A stretch of 64,000 bases of DNA from positions 124,001 to 188,000 of the forward strand of contig NZ_JAKKUV010000006.1 in NCBI RefSeq assembly GCF_021864465.1. The letters are read 5' to 3'. Below, piece after piece: positions 38,128 through 45,875 of the stretch. The stretch comes from Hyphobacterium sp. SN044 (lineage in GTDB: Bacteria; Pseudomonadota; Alphaproteobacteria; Caulobacterales; Maricaulaceae). The translations under genes and the position numbers were made by a program. The notes beneath the pieces are model-generated. The model had not been told where the DNA came from, made no database searches, and was given only the letters and a program-made list of their open reading frames with translations. Positions within the stretch are counted from its first letter, which is position 1. Each line of letters begins with the position of its first letter.

Positions 38128-39456
38128 ATGGAAGATATTCCTGGCACCGAGGCGCGAGGCGAACGAGCGCGATTGTTTCCGGTGCTCGCTGAGAGTTCGA
38201 AAGAGGGTCGCACCCTCTCTATGGTTCTGGCGACTCTCGCGCGAGTCCCTGAGTTTGGTGCGAGCCTTCTGAACGCGATTGGAAGACGCCACGGCACTCG
38301 GACGACGATCGAAGCTTACACCGAGGTGACGTTCCCAAAGCGCAAAGGAGAGGCCCTTCGGCCCGATGGACTTTTGGTGGTCAGCACTGGCCGCTCCAAG
38401 TGGTCAGCGTTCGTTGAAGCAAAGATCGGCAACGCACCACTAAAACAGGAACAGGTGGAAGCCTACCTCCGCCTCGCGAAGGAAACCGGGGTCGATGCCC
38501 TGATCACGATGTCGAATGACTTTGCTTCGCTGCCCGAGCATCATCCCGTCACCGTTGATCGCCGGCTAACGAGAAACGTTGAACTCCTTCATTTCTCTTG
38601 GTTTTCGCTTCTCACGACAATCAATCTCCTCTCGATCAATGAGGAGGTCGATGACGACGATCATCTGTTCCTACTCCGCGAATTGGAGCGATTCCTGCTC
38701 CATCCCAGCGCAGGGCTTCGTCGCTTTGACACTATGGGACCGGAATGGACGGCCGTACTGGATCGGCTGCGTGCGGGAACATCAATTGCGAAAGCTTCGC
38801 CGGAGGCGTTCGAGGTGGTCGCTGGTTGGCACAGCGAACTCAGAGATCTTTGCCTTCTGCTTTCGCGAAAAACCGGCGCCCAAGCTGACTTGAAACTATC
38901 AGCGCGACATCGAAATGATCCCCGTCAACGGATCCAGGATGATGCGAAGGAACTGTCAGAGAAGAACTGTCTAAGGGCGCATATCTCGGTACCCGATGCT
39001 GCAGCTCCAATTGAGATTGAAGCCGACCTGAGTACGCGAACGATTAGGGTTACGATGAGGCTAGAAGCCCCGAAAGATAAGGCTCAGCAGCGATCGCGCC
39101 TAAATTGGCTGCTTCGTCAACTTAAAGAGGCAAACGGCGACGACGTGATGATCCTCGCAAACTGGCCAGGGCGAGCGCCTCAGACATCCTCAACTCTTGC
39201 CGAAGCCCGAGAGGATGAGCTGAGACATGCGCATTCAGACCGCTCACTATTGCCCGTGAGTTTTTCAGTCATGAAGATGATGGCGGACGGGCGCAGGTTT
39301 TCCGGACGAAAGACGTTTATCGAGTCACTCGAGCAGCTGGTGGTCGACGATTTCTACGCTGAAGTTGCGCAGGTTCTTAGCCCTTGGCAGCCTCCAGCTC
39401 CGCGACTGAGACCCGCCGTTGAAGATGAGTTTGAAGACTCGACATCAACGAACTGA
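38128..39456 (+). CDS. putative PD-(D/E)XK nuclease-family protein
   Basis: 442 residues of unknown function. A nuclease core is visible in the first quarter: D80 in RPDGLLVV, then E97-A-K99 in WSAFVEAKIG, followed by the QEQVEAYL helix, a typical PD-(D/E)XK arrangement. The C-terminal half shows no domain I recognise. It starts 227 bp after the giant helicase and reads in the same direction, followed 69 bp later by another nuclease-like gene, so the three may form one system. ATG at 38128 follows GGGGAAGG with close spacing. Confidence 0.6.
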   Translation: MEDIPGTEARGERARLFPVLAESSKEGRTLSMVLATLARVPEFGASLLNAIGRRHGTRTTIEAYTEVTFPKRKGEALRPDGLLVVSTGRSKWSAFVEAKIGNAPLKQEQVEAYLRLAKETGVDALITMSNDFASLPEHHPVTVDRRLTRNVELLHFSWFSLLTTINLLSINEEVDDDDHLFLLRELERFLLHPSAGLRRFDTMGPEWTAVLDRLRAGTSIAKASPEAFEVVAGWHSELRDLCLLLSRKTGAQADLKLSARHRNDPRQRIQDDAKELSEKNCLRAHISVPDAAAPIEIEADLSTRTIRVTMRLEAPKDKAQQRSRLNWLLRQLKEANGDDVMILANWPGRAPQTSSTLAEAREDELRHAHSDRSLLPVSFSVMKMMADGRRFSGRKTFIESLEQLVVDDFYAEVAQVLSPWQPPAPRLRPAVEDEFEDSTSTN

Positions 39457-39525
39457 AGATTTGACTCAGACACGGCATAATCGCGGGCCGACAATGTCGG
39501 AGGTCAGGGGAACGAAGGTGGTCGC

Positions 39526-40812
39526 TTGAGCAGCTTCAACGATCAAAGGCGCCTGCTCGCAGACTTTGTCAAACGACGGGGTCTCCTGCTCATGAAGCTC
39601 GATGATGTCGACTATCTCGCGCTTAAAACCGGCAAGGACGAAGGCCGTCGGTTTTCCGGCGCCTACAGGCATCGCCACCTCGGCAATGCAAAGCGTGACG
39701 GATTGGCGCTCGTCGAGTTCGCCGACGATGAGCTGAAAATCGGTCGAATCTCGTCCATACAGGCTGTTTCGACATTCGACAGCCGTATCGTCGTCGACCT
39801 CCTATCGCCGCTCGCCGGCTCGACTACGGGCCATTACCTCGATCGCATCACGAAGGCGCAACTCAAAGCGCCGATGGAAAGATTACGGTCCGATCTCAGC
39901 AAAATTACACGCATCACTCCGGAGCTCGCGCAGGCTGTTTTTTCAGCAATCGCCGAGGAACCGGCGAATGCGGAAACGATCCGTGCTCTCGCAAAGGCGC
40001 TGAGCACGCCGAAGACCTATGAGGACGCCCGCGCCCTGCAATCGAGTGCGATCAAGGTTGCGCTGAGAGCTTTCGGTCTGGACGCGAACCATCAGCCCGA
40101 CGCGCTCGAAATCTTCGACACGGAGACCAACCTCGCCGGGCATAGACTGAATGAAGACGCTGTCATCGAACACGACGCGCGATCTATCGAAGGCTGGACT
40201 CTTGACCACAGCGACGCCACCGGCCGAGCCATCTTCAGCCGCCGCGGCACGCGCTTGGAAGTGATCACTGCCAACAAGCGCCCGCTGGAAAAGTTGTTCG
40301 GGGTCGATCTGATCTACCTGAACGAACGGCGCAATTCCCTCACCATGGTCCAGTACAAGATGATGGAGCGCGCCGGTAAGGACGATAGGGGTGAAACAGA
40401 CTGGCAGGTAAGGATAGACCAACAATTTCGAGACGAACTCGACCGGATGGAACGCTTCGACGCCGATGCCGATTCTAAAGGCGGCTACCGCCTCGATCCA
40501 GGCGCGTTCTTCTTCAAATTCGTGAAACGTGACGCTGCGCTCACCGCGAGCAGCATTATTCTCAGCAAGGCGCATTTCAGCGATCTGCTGGGGAATGGAG
40601 TGCTCAAAGGCCCGAAGGGCGGTTATTCACTGAATTACAGCGATCTCGACGGTCATTACCTACGCGAAGCGGGGCTGATTGAGCTGATCCGCTCTGGTTA
40701 CGTCGGTTCAAGAGGTGCCGGCACCGAGCATCTCAAGATCCTTATCGAAATGACGCTGAAGCACGGCCGCGCCGCGGTCGCCGCAATCGAAAGCGCCGTC
40801 GGGATGGAGTAA
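39526..40812 (+). CDS. hypothetical protein with possible D-QxK nuclease core
   Basis: 428 residues. A possible restriction-fold core lies near residues 242-280: RLEVI, then D261 in FGVDLIYLN and Q276-Y-K278 in MVQYKMM, i.e. the D-(Q/E)xK variant. N-terminal 100 residues look like a beta-rich substrate or DNA-recognition module; the rest is unassigned. The assumed start is a TTG with no strong ribosome site, so the true start may differ. It follows the preceding nuclease-like gene by 69 bp in the same direction. Confidence 0.5.
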   Translation: MSSFNDQRRLLADFVKRRGLLLMKLDDVDYLALKTGKDEGRRFSGAYRHRHLGNAKRDGLALVEFADDELKIGRISSIQAVSTFDSRIVVDLLSPLAGSTTGHYLDRITKAQLKAPMERLRSDLSKITRITPELAQAVFSAIAEEPANAETIRALAKALSTPKTYEDARALQSSAIKVALRAFGLDANHQPDALEIFDTETNLAGHRLNEDAVIEHDARSIEGWTLDHSDATGRAIFSRRGTRLEVITANKRPLEKLFGVDLIYLNERRNSLTMVQYKMMERAGKDDRGETDWQVRIDQQFRDELDRMERFDADADSKGGYRLDPGAFFFKFVKRDAALTASSIILSKAHFSDLLGNGVLKGPKGGYSLNYSDLDGHYLREAGLIELIRSGYVGSRGAGTEHLKILIEMTLKHGRAAVAAIESAVGME

Positions 40813-40918
40813 GCTGCGGCTGGCCATGTCCGCGTCCCCGCTGCCCCAAATACTCGCGCTAAGCGCATGACGGGGTGGCCGCATGTACAATGAAGAGGTC
40901 GAGATCTAACTAAACGGC

Positions 40919-41263
40919 TTGATCGATGAACTGCGCGACGCGCGGTTCAGCGAACTGGCTGATGTTGAGGAAGCCCAAAGAATTGATTTGGACGGCGGCG
41001 AACGGCTGCGCCGACGCCCGCCGCGGCACGAAGTGCTCACCATTCTTAAGGGGCTTCACACAAAGATCGCCCTGCAACACAAAGGAACGGTCAACTGTGC
41101 GCTCCGGCGTCTGAATGAAGTGCTCGAAAAGGGACAGGTGACTGGTGCACTCATTGTGAGCAGGACCGTGGAGGCCGAAACTGCGCTGCTCCCCAAAGTT
41201 GGACCGAAAATTAGCGAACTACGCTTGCTTTCTACAAGACAAGTGTCCATTCGGAACGCATGA
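40919..41263 (+). pseudogene. small ORF, possibly interrupted by an in-frame stop
   Basis: 114 codons from a TTG. In the same frame an ATG at 40883 begins MYNEEVEI, then a TAA, then LNGLIDELRDARFSEL; the helical pattern reads as if one protein had been cut by the stop at 40907-40909. The rest (HEVLTILKGLHTKIALQHKG, LNEVLEKGQVTGALIVSRTV) is protein-like. Its stop overlaps the next start (ATGA), which supports past or present translation. Function unknown. Confidence 0.35.
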
Positions 41264-41442
41264 ACGAATTCACGACCCCCAACGGCGATGCGCCTTTGCA
41301 TGAACCGATCCTGCAAGACGCAGTCCCCGAACGGTCGATGGAAGCGACCCGTAAGAGGGCGATCGAGAACGGCTGGACACGCGAACAAGTCGAACGTTGT
41401 TACGGTTTGCTCAAAGAGTCAGGGTCAAATTCGGCGCCCTAA
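41260..41442 (+). CDS. small hypothetical protein
   Basis: 60 residues, acidic, with one predicted helix-turn-helix-sized region (ATRKRAIENGWTREQVERCY) of the kind seen in small helical regulators. Translationally coupled to the ORF upstream by ATGA. No family recognised. The 180 bp that follow, up to the XRE gene on the other strand, hold nothing I can identify. Confidence 0.4.
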   Translation: MNEFTTPNGDAPLHEPILQDAVPERSMEATRKRAIENGWTREQVERCYGLLKESGSNSAP

Positions 41443-41622
41443 GCGACTCCGGTCCAAGTAAGTGTTGGCGACAGAAGTGCGCGCCACGGCTGCAGAACCG
41501 AAGCCGCATAGTCCCGAGCCGGCGCGTTGGCGAGGCAACCCCTAAAACCCTGGCCACCGGCGCGCACCGTCGTCTGCGTGAGATCCAAAAACGCACAACA
41601 TCATTAGATTTCGGCCCGCGCC

Positions 41623-41835
41623 TCAGTCCTGATCGTCCAGGAGGGCACCGACGGGCACACCGAGCGCCACCGCGAGCTTGTCGACGACTGTAATCGTGGG
41701 GTTCCGGGCACCGCGCTCGAGGTCGCTGATGTAGGTCCGGTGCAGCCCCGCTTGGTGCGCGAACTCTTCCTGCGACCAGCCCTTTTGCTGGCGCAGTCGT
41801 CGCATGTTGAAGCGCAGGCGGTCACGGATCTCCAT
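41623..41835 (-). CDS. XRE-family helix-turn-helix regulator
   Basis: 70-residue single-domain Cro/C1-type DNA-binding protein: NMRRLRQQKGWSQEEFAHQA gives helices 1-2, LHRTYISDLERGARNPT the recognition helix, and VVDKLAVALGVPVGALL the C-terminal helices. Such small XRE proteins often control restriction-modification or mobile genes. It faces the gene at 41958 across a 122-bp gap that contains a plausible TTGACT -35 near 41894, and may regulate that gene and itself. Confidence 0.88.
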   Translation of the reverse strand: MEIRDRLRFNMRRLRQQKGWSQEEFAHQAGLHRTYISDLERGARNPTITVVDKLAVALGVPVGALLDDQD

Positions 41836-41957
41836 GCCGCCCAGAGGCGAATTATGTCGCCGAACCGTCTACATGCGATCAGTGACATTCGCGGTTGACT
41901 TGTCTCGCCCCTCACGCGTTCGTCTCGTCACTTATCGTCGACATATAAGGGCGGATA

Positions 41958-42722
41958 GTGATCAAGAAACCTCACGCCGGCTCCACGGGAACGGTAAACG
42001 CTCATGGCGAACCCGAACTCGTCGCGAAACTAGCTGAGCACACCGAGGCGGTTGGCCTCGCACCGTCCGGCGTTCCAGACGAGTACCGCTACGCCTCCCT
42101 ACCAATTTGCGTCATCGACGCGGTTTTTTCGATTGGTGTGACTTATACCTCGACCAAGGCAACGGTTGCCCGCTTCTGCGAGAGATACCACTGGCCGAGG
42201 CTCGCAACGACACGGGACAACCGCCAGGCTGGCTCGCATGGCCTGAATGACTTGCTCGACCTTTATTTGGATCTTCAGCCTGAAGAAGCGGCCGACAGGC
42301 TCTTTGGTAATCGGCAGCGCACGTCCACGAGGTCGGGGATTTTGAAAGCCGAAGCGGTGAGACTTTTCGCCGACGCCCTCGTTCGCTGCGGCATCGATCA
42401 TTTCGACGACATCACCGACGAGCGCATCGAACTGGCAGAGGCGATCATCCTCGGGCTTCCCGGCCAGGGCAGCGGGATCGCGTTCGATTATTTCAGGATG
42501 CTCGCCGGCAACGACGACCTCATCAAGCCCGACTGGATGGTTCTAAGGTTTGTCGCCAATGCGCTGGGTCTCGCAGCAGAACCAACCCCGCGCCAAGCCG
42601 CCCTGCTCGTCCGGTTGGCAGCTCGTAAATTGTCAGTCGCGAACGCGGCTTGGACACCGCTCAAGCTCGACTATGCGATCTGGCAATACCAGTCTTCGAA
42701 ACCAGTCGCGCAGGAGCGCTGA
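41958..42722 (+). CDS. HhH-GPD (base-excision) fold-like hypothetical protein
   Basis: 254 residues. Sequence features suggest the endonuclease III/HhH-GPD fold: an N-terminal helix pair around SLPICVIDAVFSIGVTY, the helix-hairpin-helix-like LPGQGSG at 167-173, and KPD at 190-192 in the position of the catalytic Asp. The canonical lysine and Fe-S cysteines of EndoIII are not seen, so enzymatic activity is uncertain. Start is GTG; no in-frame ATG near it. Divergent from the XRE regulator. It may be a DNA-repair or a DNA-modification-sensing factor. Confidence 0.5.
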   Translation: MIKKPHAGSTGTVNAHGEPELVAKLAEHTEAVGLAPSGVPDEYRYASLPICVIDAVFSIGVTYTSTKATVARFCERYHWPRLATTRDNRQAGSHGLNDLLDLYLDLQPEEAADRLFGNRQRTSTRSGILKAEAVRLFADALVRCGIDHFDDITDERIELAEAIILGLPGQGSGIAFDYFRMLAGNDDLIKPDWMVLRFVANALGLAAEPTPRQAALLVRLAARKLSVANAAWTPLKLDYAIWQYQSSKPVAQER

Positions 42723-42943
42723 GACCGTTTAAACGAAGCGGCTGAAATTACGGCGCGATTCCCGGCGTCGAATTTGACGCGCCCAGCATTTCGTGTAGCG
42801 TTCGAGCGGGGTGACGGGTCCACGATTCGGGCCGGTCGCAGTTATCAATTGTCATCAATTCCCACTCATCGAGCCCGCCGTCTTGGCGGGGTGTGTTGCG
42901 CTGTTCGGCCTTGGCCGTCGGCGCTCGAACGAGGGAGGCATTG

Positions 42944-44308
42944 ATGCCGCGACAAAACCGCCGGGCGAAAGCCCATGACCTGCCGAGATCAGTTCGGCTA
43001 AAAATCGAGTACCAGCCCGTAGAGGCGCTCCTTCCTTACGTAGGAAACGCCCGGACGCATTCCGACAAGCAGATCAACCAGATCGCGGCCTCGATCCGAC
43101 AGTTCGGGTTCGTGAACCCGATCCTTGTCGGTGACAGGAACACGATCATAGCAGGTCATGGCCGTCTGGCCGCCGCTAAGCAGGTTGGGCTCACCGAGGT
43201 CCCGACCCTCGCGCTTTCCCATCTCAGTGATGCCGAGCGAAAGACACTGGTGATCGCCGACAACCGGCTCGCGGAGCTCGCGGGCTGGGATGACGAATTA
43301 CTCCGCCTTGAACTTCGCGGGCTCGCTGAGCTCGATCTCGATTTTGAACTCGAGATCACAGGGTTCGAGACCGCCGAGCTTGATGCGCTACTCACCGATC
43401 CCGTCGATGCCGCCGATCCAGACGACGAAGTACGGGAGCTGGATCGCGGTGCCAATGTCACGCGTCTAGGAGACGTATGGCAGATCGGCGCACACCGCCT
43501 GATTTGCGGCGACGCGCGGGACCCAGACGTCCTGAACGCACTGGTCGGCGACGACCGCGCCGACCTCGTCTTTACCGATCCGCCGTACAACGTCCGGATC
43601 GATGGCCATGTCTGCGGCTCAGGTGCCGTCAAGCACCGCGAGTTTGCAATGGCCTCGGGCGAGATGACGCCGGGCGAATTCCAAGACTTTTTAAGACAAG
43701 CTCTTCAAGCCGCCGCTAAAGTGAGCCGCGACGGGGCGATCCATTTCGTCTGCATGGACTGGCGACACCTTGAAGATATCATTGCCGCCGGTCGGGACGT
43801 CTACACCGAGCTCAAAAATCTCATAGCCTGGGTGAAGACGAATGCCGGCATGGGAAGCTTCTACCGGTCCCAGCACGAACTGATCCTCGTCTTCAAAGTC
43901 GGTAAGGCGGCCCATACCAACACCTTCGGCCTTGGAGACCGCGGGCGTTATAGGACGAACGTCTGGACCTATCCCGGGGTAAACAGCTTCGGGTCGAACC
44001 AGAAAAACCTTGCGCTTCACCCGACCGTCAAACCGGTCGCGCTTATTGCCGACGCGATCAAAGACGTCAGTCGGCGCGGCGAGATCGTGCTCGACATCTT
44101 CGGCGGTTCAGGAAGCACGCTGATCGCGGCCGAGCGAACTGGTCGACGCGCCCGGCTCGTGGAAATCGACCCTGCCTATTGCGAGGTGATCATCCGGCGC
44201 GCGGGTGACCGGCTGGGCCTCTCCGCCGAACTCGCGGCCACCGGGCAATCGTTCGAAGAGGTCGCGGCCGACCGGTCAGCAGAGATCGAGGAGGCAGACG
44301 ATGAGTAA
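42944..44308 (+). CDS. ParB-domain beta-class DNA methyltransferase
   Basis: 454 residues. An N-terminal ParB/sulfiredoxin-like domain (about 20-110: NPILVGDRNTIIAGHGRLAA) is fused to an N6-adenine/N4-cytosine methyltransferase with motif IV TDPPYNV near residue 210 before motif I FGGSGST near 385, the beta-class order. Orphan enzymes of this kind occur on phages and integrated elements. ATG at 42944 follows GGGAGG with 5-base spacing. Overlaps the first DUF5681 gene by 8 bp; no restriction endonuclease is encoded next to it. Confidence 0.92.
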   Translation: MPRQNRRAKAHDLPRSVRLKIEYQPVEALLPYVGNARTHSDKQINQIAASIRQFGFVNPILVGDRNTIIAGHGRLAAAKQVGLTEVPTLALSHLSDAERKTLVIADNRLAELAGWDDELLRLELRGLAELDLDFELEITGFETAELDALLTDPVDAADPDDEVRELDRGANVTRLGDVWQIGAHRLICGDARDPDVLNALVGDDRADLVFTDPPYNVRIDGHVCGSGAVKHREFAMASGEMTPGEFQDFLRQALQAAAKVSRDGAIHFVCMDWRHLEDIIAAGRDVYTELKNLIAWVKTNAGMGSFYRSQHELILVFKVGKAAHTNTFGLGDRGRYRTNVWTYPGVNSFGSNQKNLALHPTVKPVALIADAIKDVSRRGEIVLDIFGGSGSTLIAAERTGRRARLVEIDPAYCEVIIRRAGDRLGLSAELAATGQSFEEVAADRSAEIEEADDE

Positions 44309-44723
44309 GGACCTCAAACCTCACACCTCCGGCTACATGAAGCCGCCGAAATCGAAGCGGTTCAAGAAGGGCAAGTCCGGCAACCCGAAGGGTGGGCCGA
44401 AGACGATCGACAACCCGTCGAGCGTGATCATGAAGGTCTTGAGCCACCGTGTCCCGGTCTCCGGATCGAACCGAAAGGTCTCGATGCTGGAAGCCCTCAC
44501 ATACAAGCTCCGCGAACTCGCACTAAAAGGGGACCAGCAGGCGATCAAGCTATGCGCGGCGATTTTGAAGATCGCGACGAAGGATCAGCCGTCCCTGTTC
44601 CAGCAGAAAAGTGCTGAAGCTTACTCCGGATACCGCACCAAGCGGCGCGCGTTTTGGGAAAGGCTCGGCATGGAATACCCCCAACACTTAATAGAGGACG
44701 ACGAGAGAGATGGCTTCGCATGA
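44301..44723 (+). CDS. DUF5681 domain protein (1)
   Basis: 140 residues, basic N-terminus. The segment SKRFKKGKSGNPKGGPK (about residues 17-33) is the DUF5681 signature, repeated in the next gene. The C-terminal half is helical and charged. Overlaps both neighbours (8 bp upstream, 14 bp downstream). Function unknown; DUF5681 genes are frequent in phage-like and integrated elements beside methyltransferases. Confidence 0.85.
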   Translation: MSKDLKPHTSGYMKPPKSKRFKKGKSGNPKGGPKTIDNPSSVIMKVLSHRVPVSGSNRKVSMLEALTYKLRELALKGDQQAIKLCAAILKIATKDQPSLFQQKSAEAYSGYRTKRRAFWERLGMEYPQHLIEDDERDGFA

Positions 44724-45129
44724 CCAGGTCGGCTATGGCCGGCCGCCAAAGCACTCCCAGTTCAAGCCGGGGCAGAGCGGAAATCCGCGCGGGCGGAAGC
44801 CAAAATCGACAGCGCTGATTGAGCAGTGCGCGACCATTTTGTCGGAACCCCTCAGGACCCGGGATAGAACTGGTCGCAAGCGGACGCTCCAGACCTTGGA
44901 GGCCAGCTATCTCGCGCTTTGCAAGGATGCGCTTAGCGGGGATCGCTCGGCACTTCTCAATGTTATGCGGACCTTGCTGATCGTCGGCCCGGAGATCGAT
45001 GACGAGAACGAGGCGTGGGAACGAGAAATCTGGGAAGCCCGGCAGAAATTCTATCAAAAGCTCGGCCTCTCCCAGGAAGAGATCGACCAGCTCAACGAAT
45101 TAAAGAGCTCGACTTCGCGCCGTTACTGA
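44710..45129 (+). CDS. DUF5681 domain protein (2)
   Basis: 139 residues. It carries the same basic GRPPKHSQFKPGQSGNPRGR motif as its neighbour, followed by a different helical tail (EAWEREIWEARQKFYQKLGL). The pair looks like a tandem duplication with divergence. Starts within the preceding gene. Function unknown; DNA binding through the basic motif is plausible. Confidence 0.85.
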   Translation: MASHDQVGYGRPPKHSQFKPGQSGNPRGRKPKSTALIEQCATILSEPLRTRDRTGRKRTLQTLEASYLALCKDALSGDRSALLNVMRTLLIVGPEIDDENEAWEREIWEARQKFYQKLGLSQEEIDQLNELKSSTSRRY

Positions 45130-45145
45130 GCATGTGTCGTGTGGT

Positions 45146-45161
45146 GCCCGCCGAAGCGGGC
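45146..45161 (+). terminator. GC-rich hairpin between DUF5681 and DUF3489 genes
   Basis: GCCCGC-CGAA-GCGGGC forms a perfect 6-bp stem with a tetraloop, followed by TTCT. The T-run is short, so it may be a weak terminator or a translational block between the methyltransferase block and the recombinase block. Confidence 0.4.
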
Positions 45162-45213
45162 TTCTCCCGGTAGGGGCGGGCATTGGGCCGGCCCCGATAT
45201 CCGGGAGACATCC

Positions 45214-45468
45214 ATGCCCAAGTCAAATGCCAAGCCTTCCAAGCGCGATATCGTGGTCAAGGCGCTGCGGTCCAAACACGGAGCCAGCGTTGAAAAGATC
45301 TGCGGTCTGACCGAGTGGAAAGAACATTCCGTCCGCGCTGAGCTGAGCCGCCTGCGAAAGGCCGGCTTTAGCTTCGAACGCCTTCACGCAAACCGGGTCG
45401 GGCTTGCTGCGACCTATCGGATCACGGCCGAGCCATCCATGGCGATGACGGCCGGGTCGAGCTCGTGA
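45214..45468 (+). CDS. DUF3489 helix-turn-helix protein
   Basis: 84 residues; SKRDIVVKALRSKHGASVEK and HSVRAELSRLRKAGFSFERL form a small winged-helix-like unit known as DUF3489. The ATG at 45214 follows GGGAG with 7-base spacing; an in-frame extension to 45139 lies over the hairpin and is rejected. Its stop overlaps the DUF2924 start (GTGA). This gene order, DUF3489-DUF2924-recombinase, recurs in alphaproteobacterial integrated elements. Confidence 0.82.
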   Translation: MPKSNAKPSKRDIVVKALRSKHGASVEKICGLTEWKEHSVRAELSRLRKAGFSFERLHANRVGLAATYRITAEPSMAMTAGSSS

Positions 45469-45875
45469 CACGCCCTTCGATTGCCGACATCGCGGCGTGC
45501 CCACGCAAAGACTTGGTAGCGCATTGGCACCAGCTCTTTGACCGACCCCTCCCGCGCCGGACGAGCACGCCCTTCCTGCGTCGTGTGGTCGCGTTCGAGC
45601 TCCAGGCACGAGCGAGTGGTGGGCTGTCGTCATCGACGACCAGGAAGCTCGACGCGATTGCCCGGTCGAAGGGGCGGGCTTCATCGCCGGGTCTCGCAGG
45701 CGGCGGAAAACTGGTCCGCGAGTGGAACGGGGTTCGCCACGTCGTCGAGGTCAAGGATGATGGCTTTTACTGGCGGGGATCGCGGCATCGATCCCTATCG
45801 GCGATAGCCAAGGCCATCACGGGAGCGCATTGGTCTGGGCCACGATTCTTCGGGCTCGCGGATGGTCGCTCATGA
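45465..45875 (+). CDS. DUF2924 domain protein
   Basis: 136 residues; LVAHWHQLFDRPLPRRTSTP near the N-terminus and the RHVVEVKDDGFYWRGSRHRS block followed by LSAIAKAITGAHWSGPRFFG are the DUF2924 signature. GTG start overlaps the DUF3489 stop and the TGA overlaps the recombinase ATG. Function unknown; its invariant place ahead of the serine recombinase suggests an accessory role in integration, excision or target choice (inference). Confidence 0.85.
   Translation: MTRPSIADIAACPRKDLVAHWHQLFDRPLPRRTSTPFLRRVVAFELQARASGGLSSSTTRKLDAIARSKGRASSPGLAGGGKLVREWNGVRHVVEVKDDGFYWRGSRHRSLSAIAKAITGAHWSGPRFFGLADGRS

Noticed and set aside
42845-42860. ATCAATT direct repeat before the methyltransferase
   Set aside because: Only two short copies; no further structure, so not reported as a repeat.
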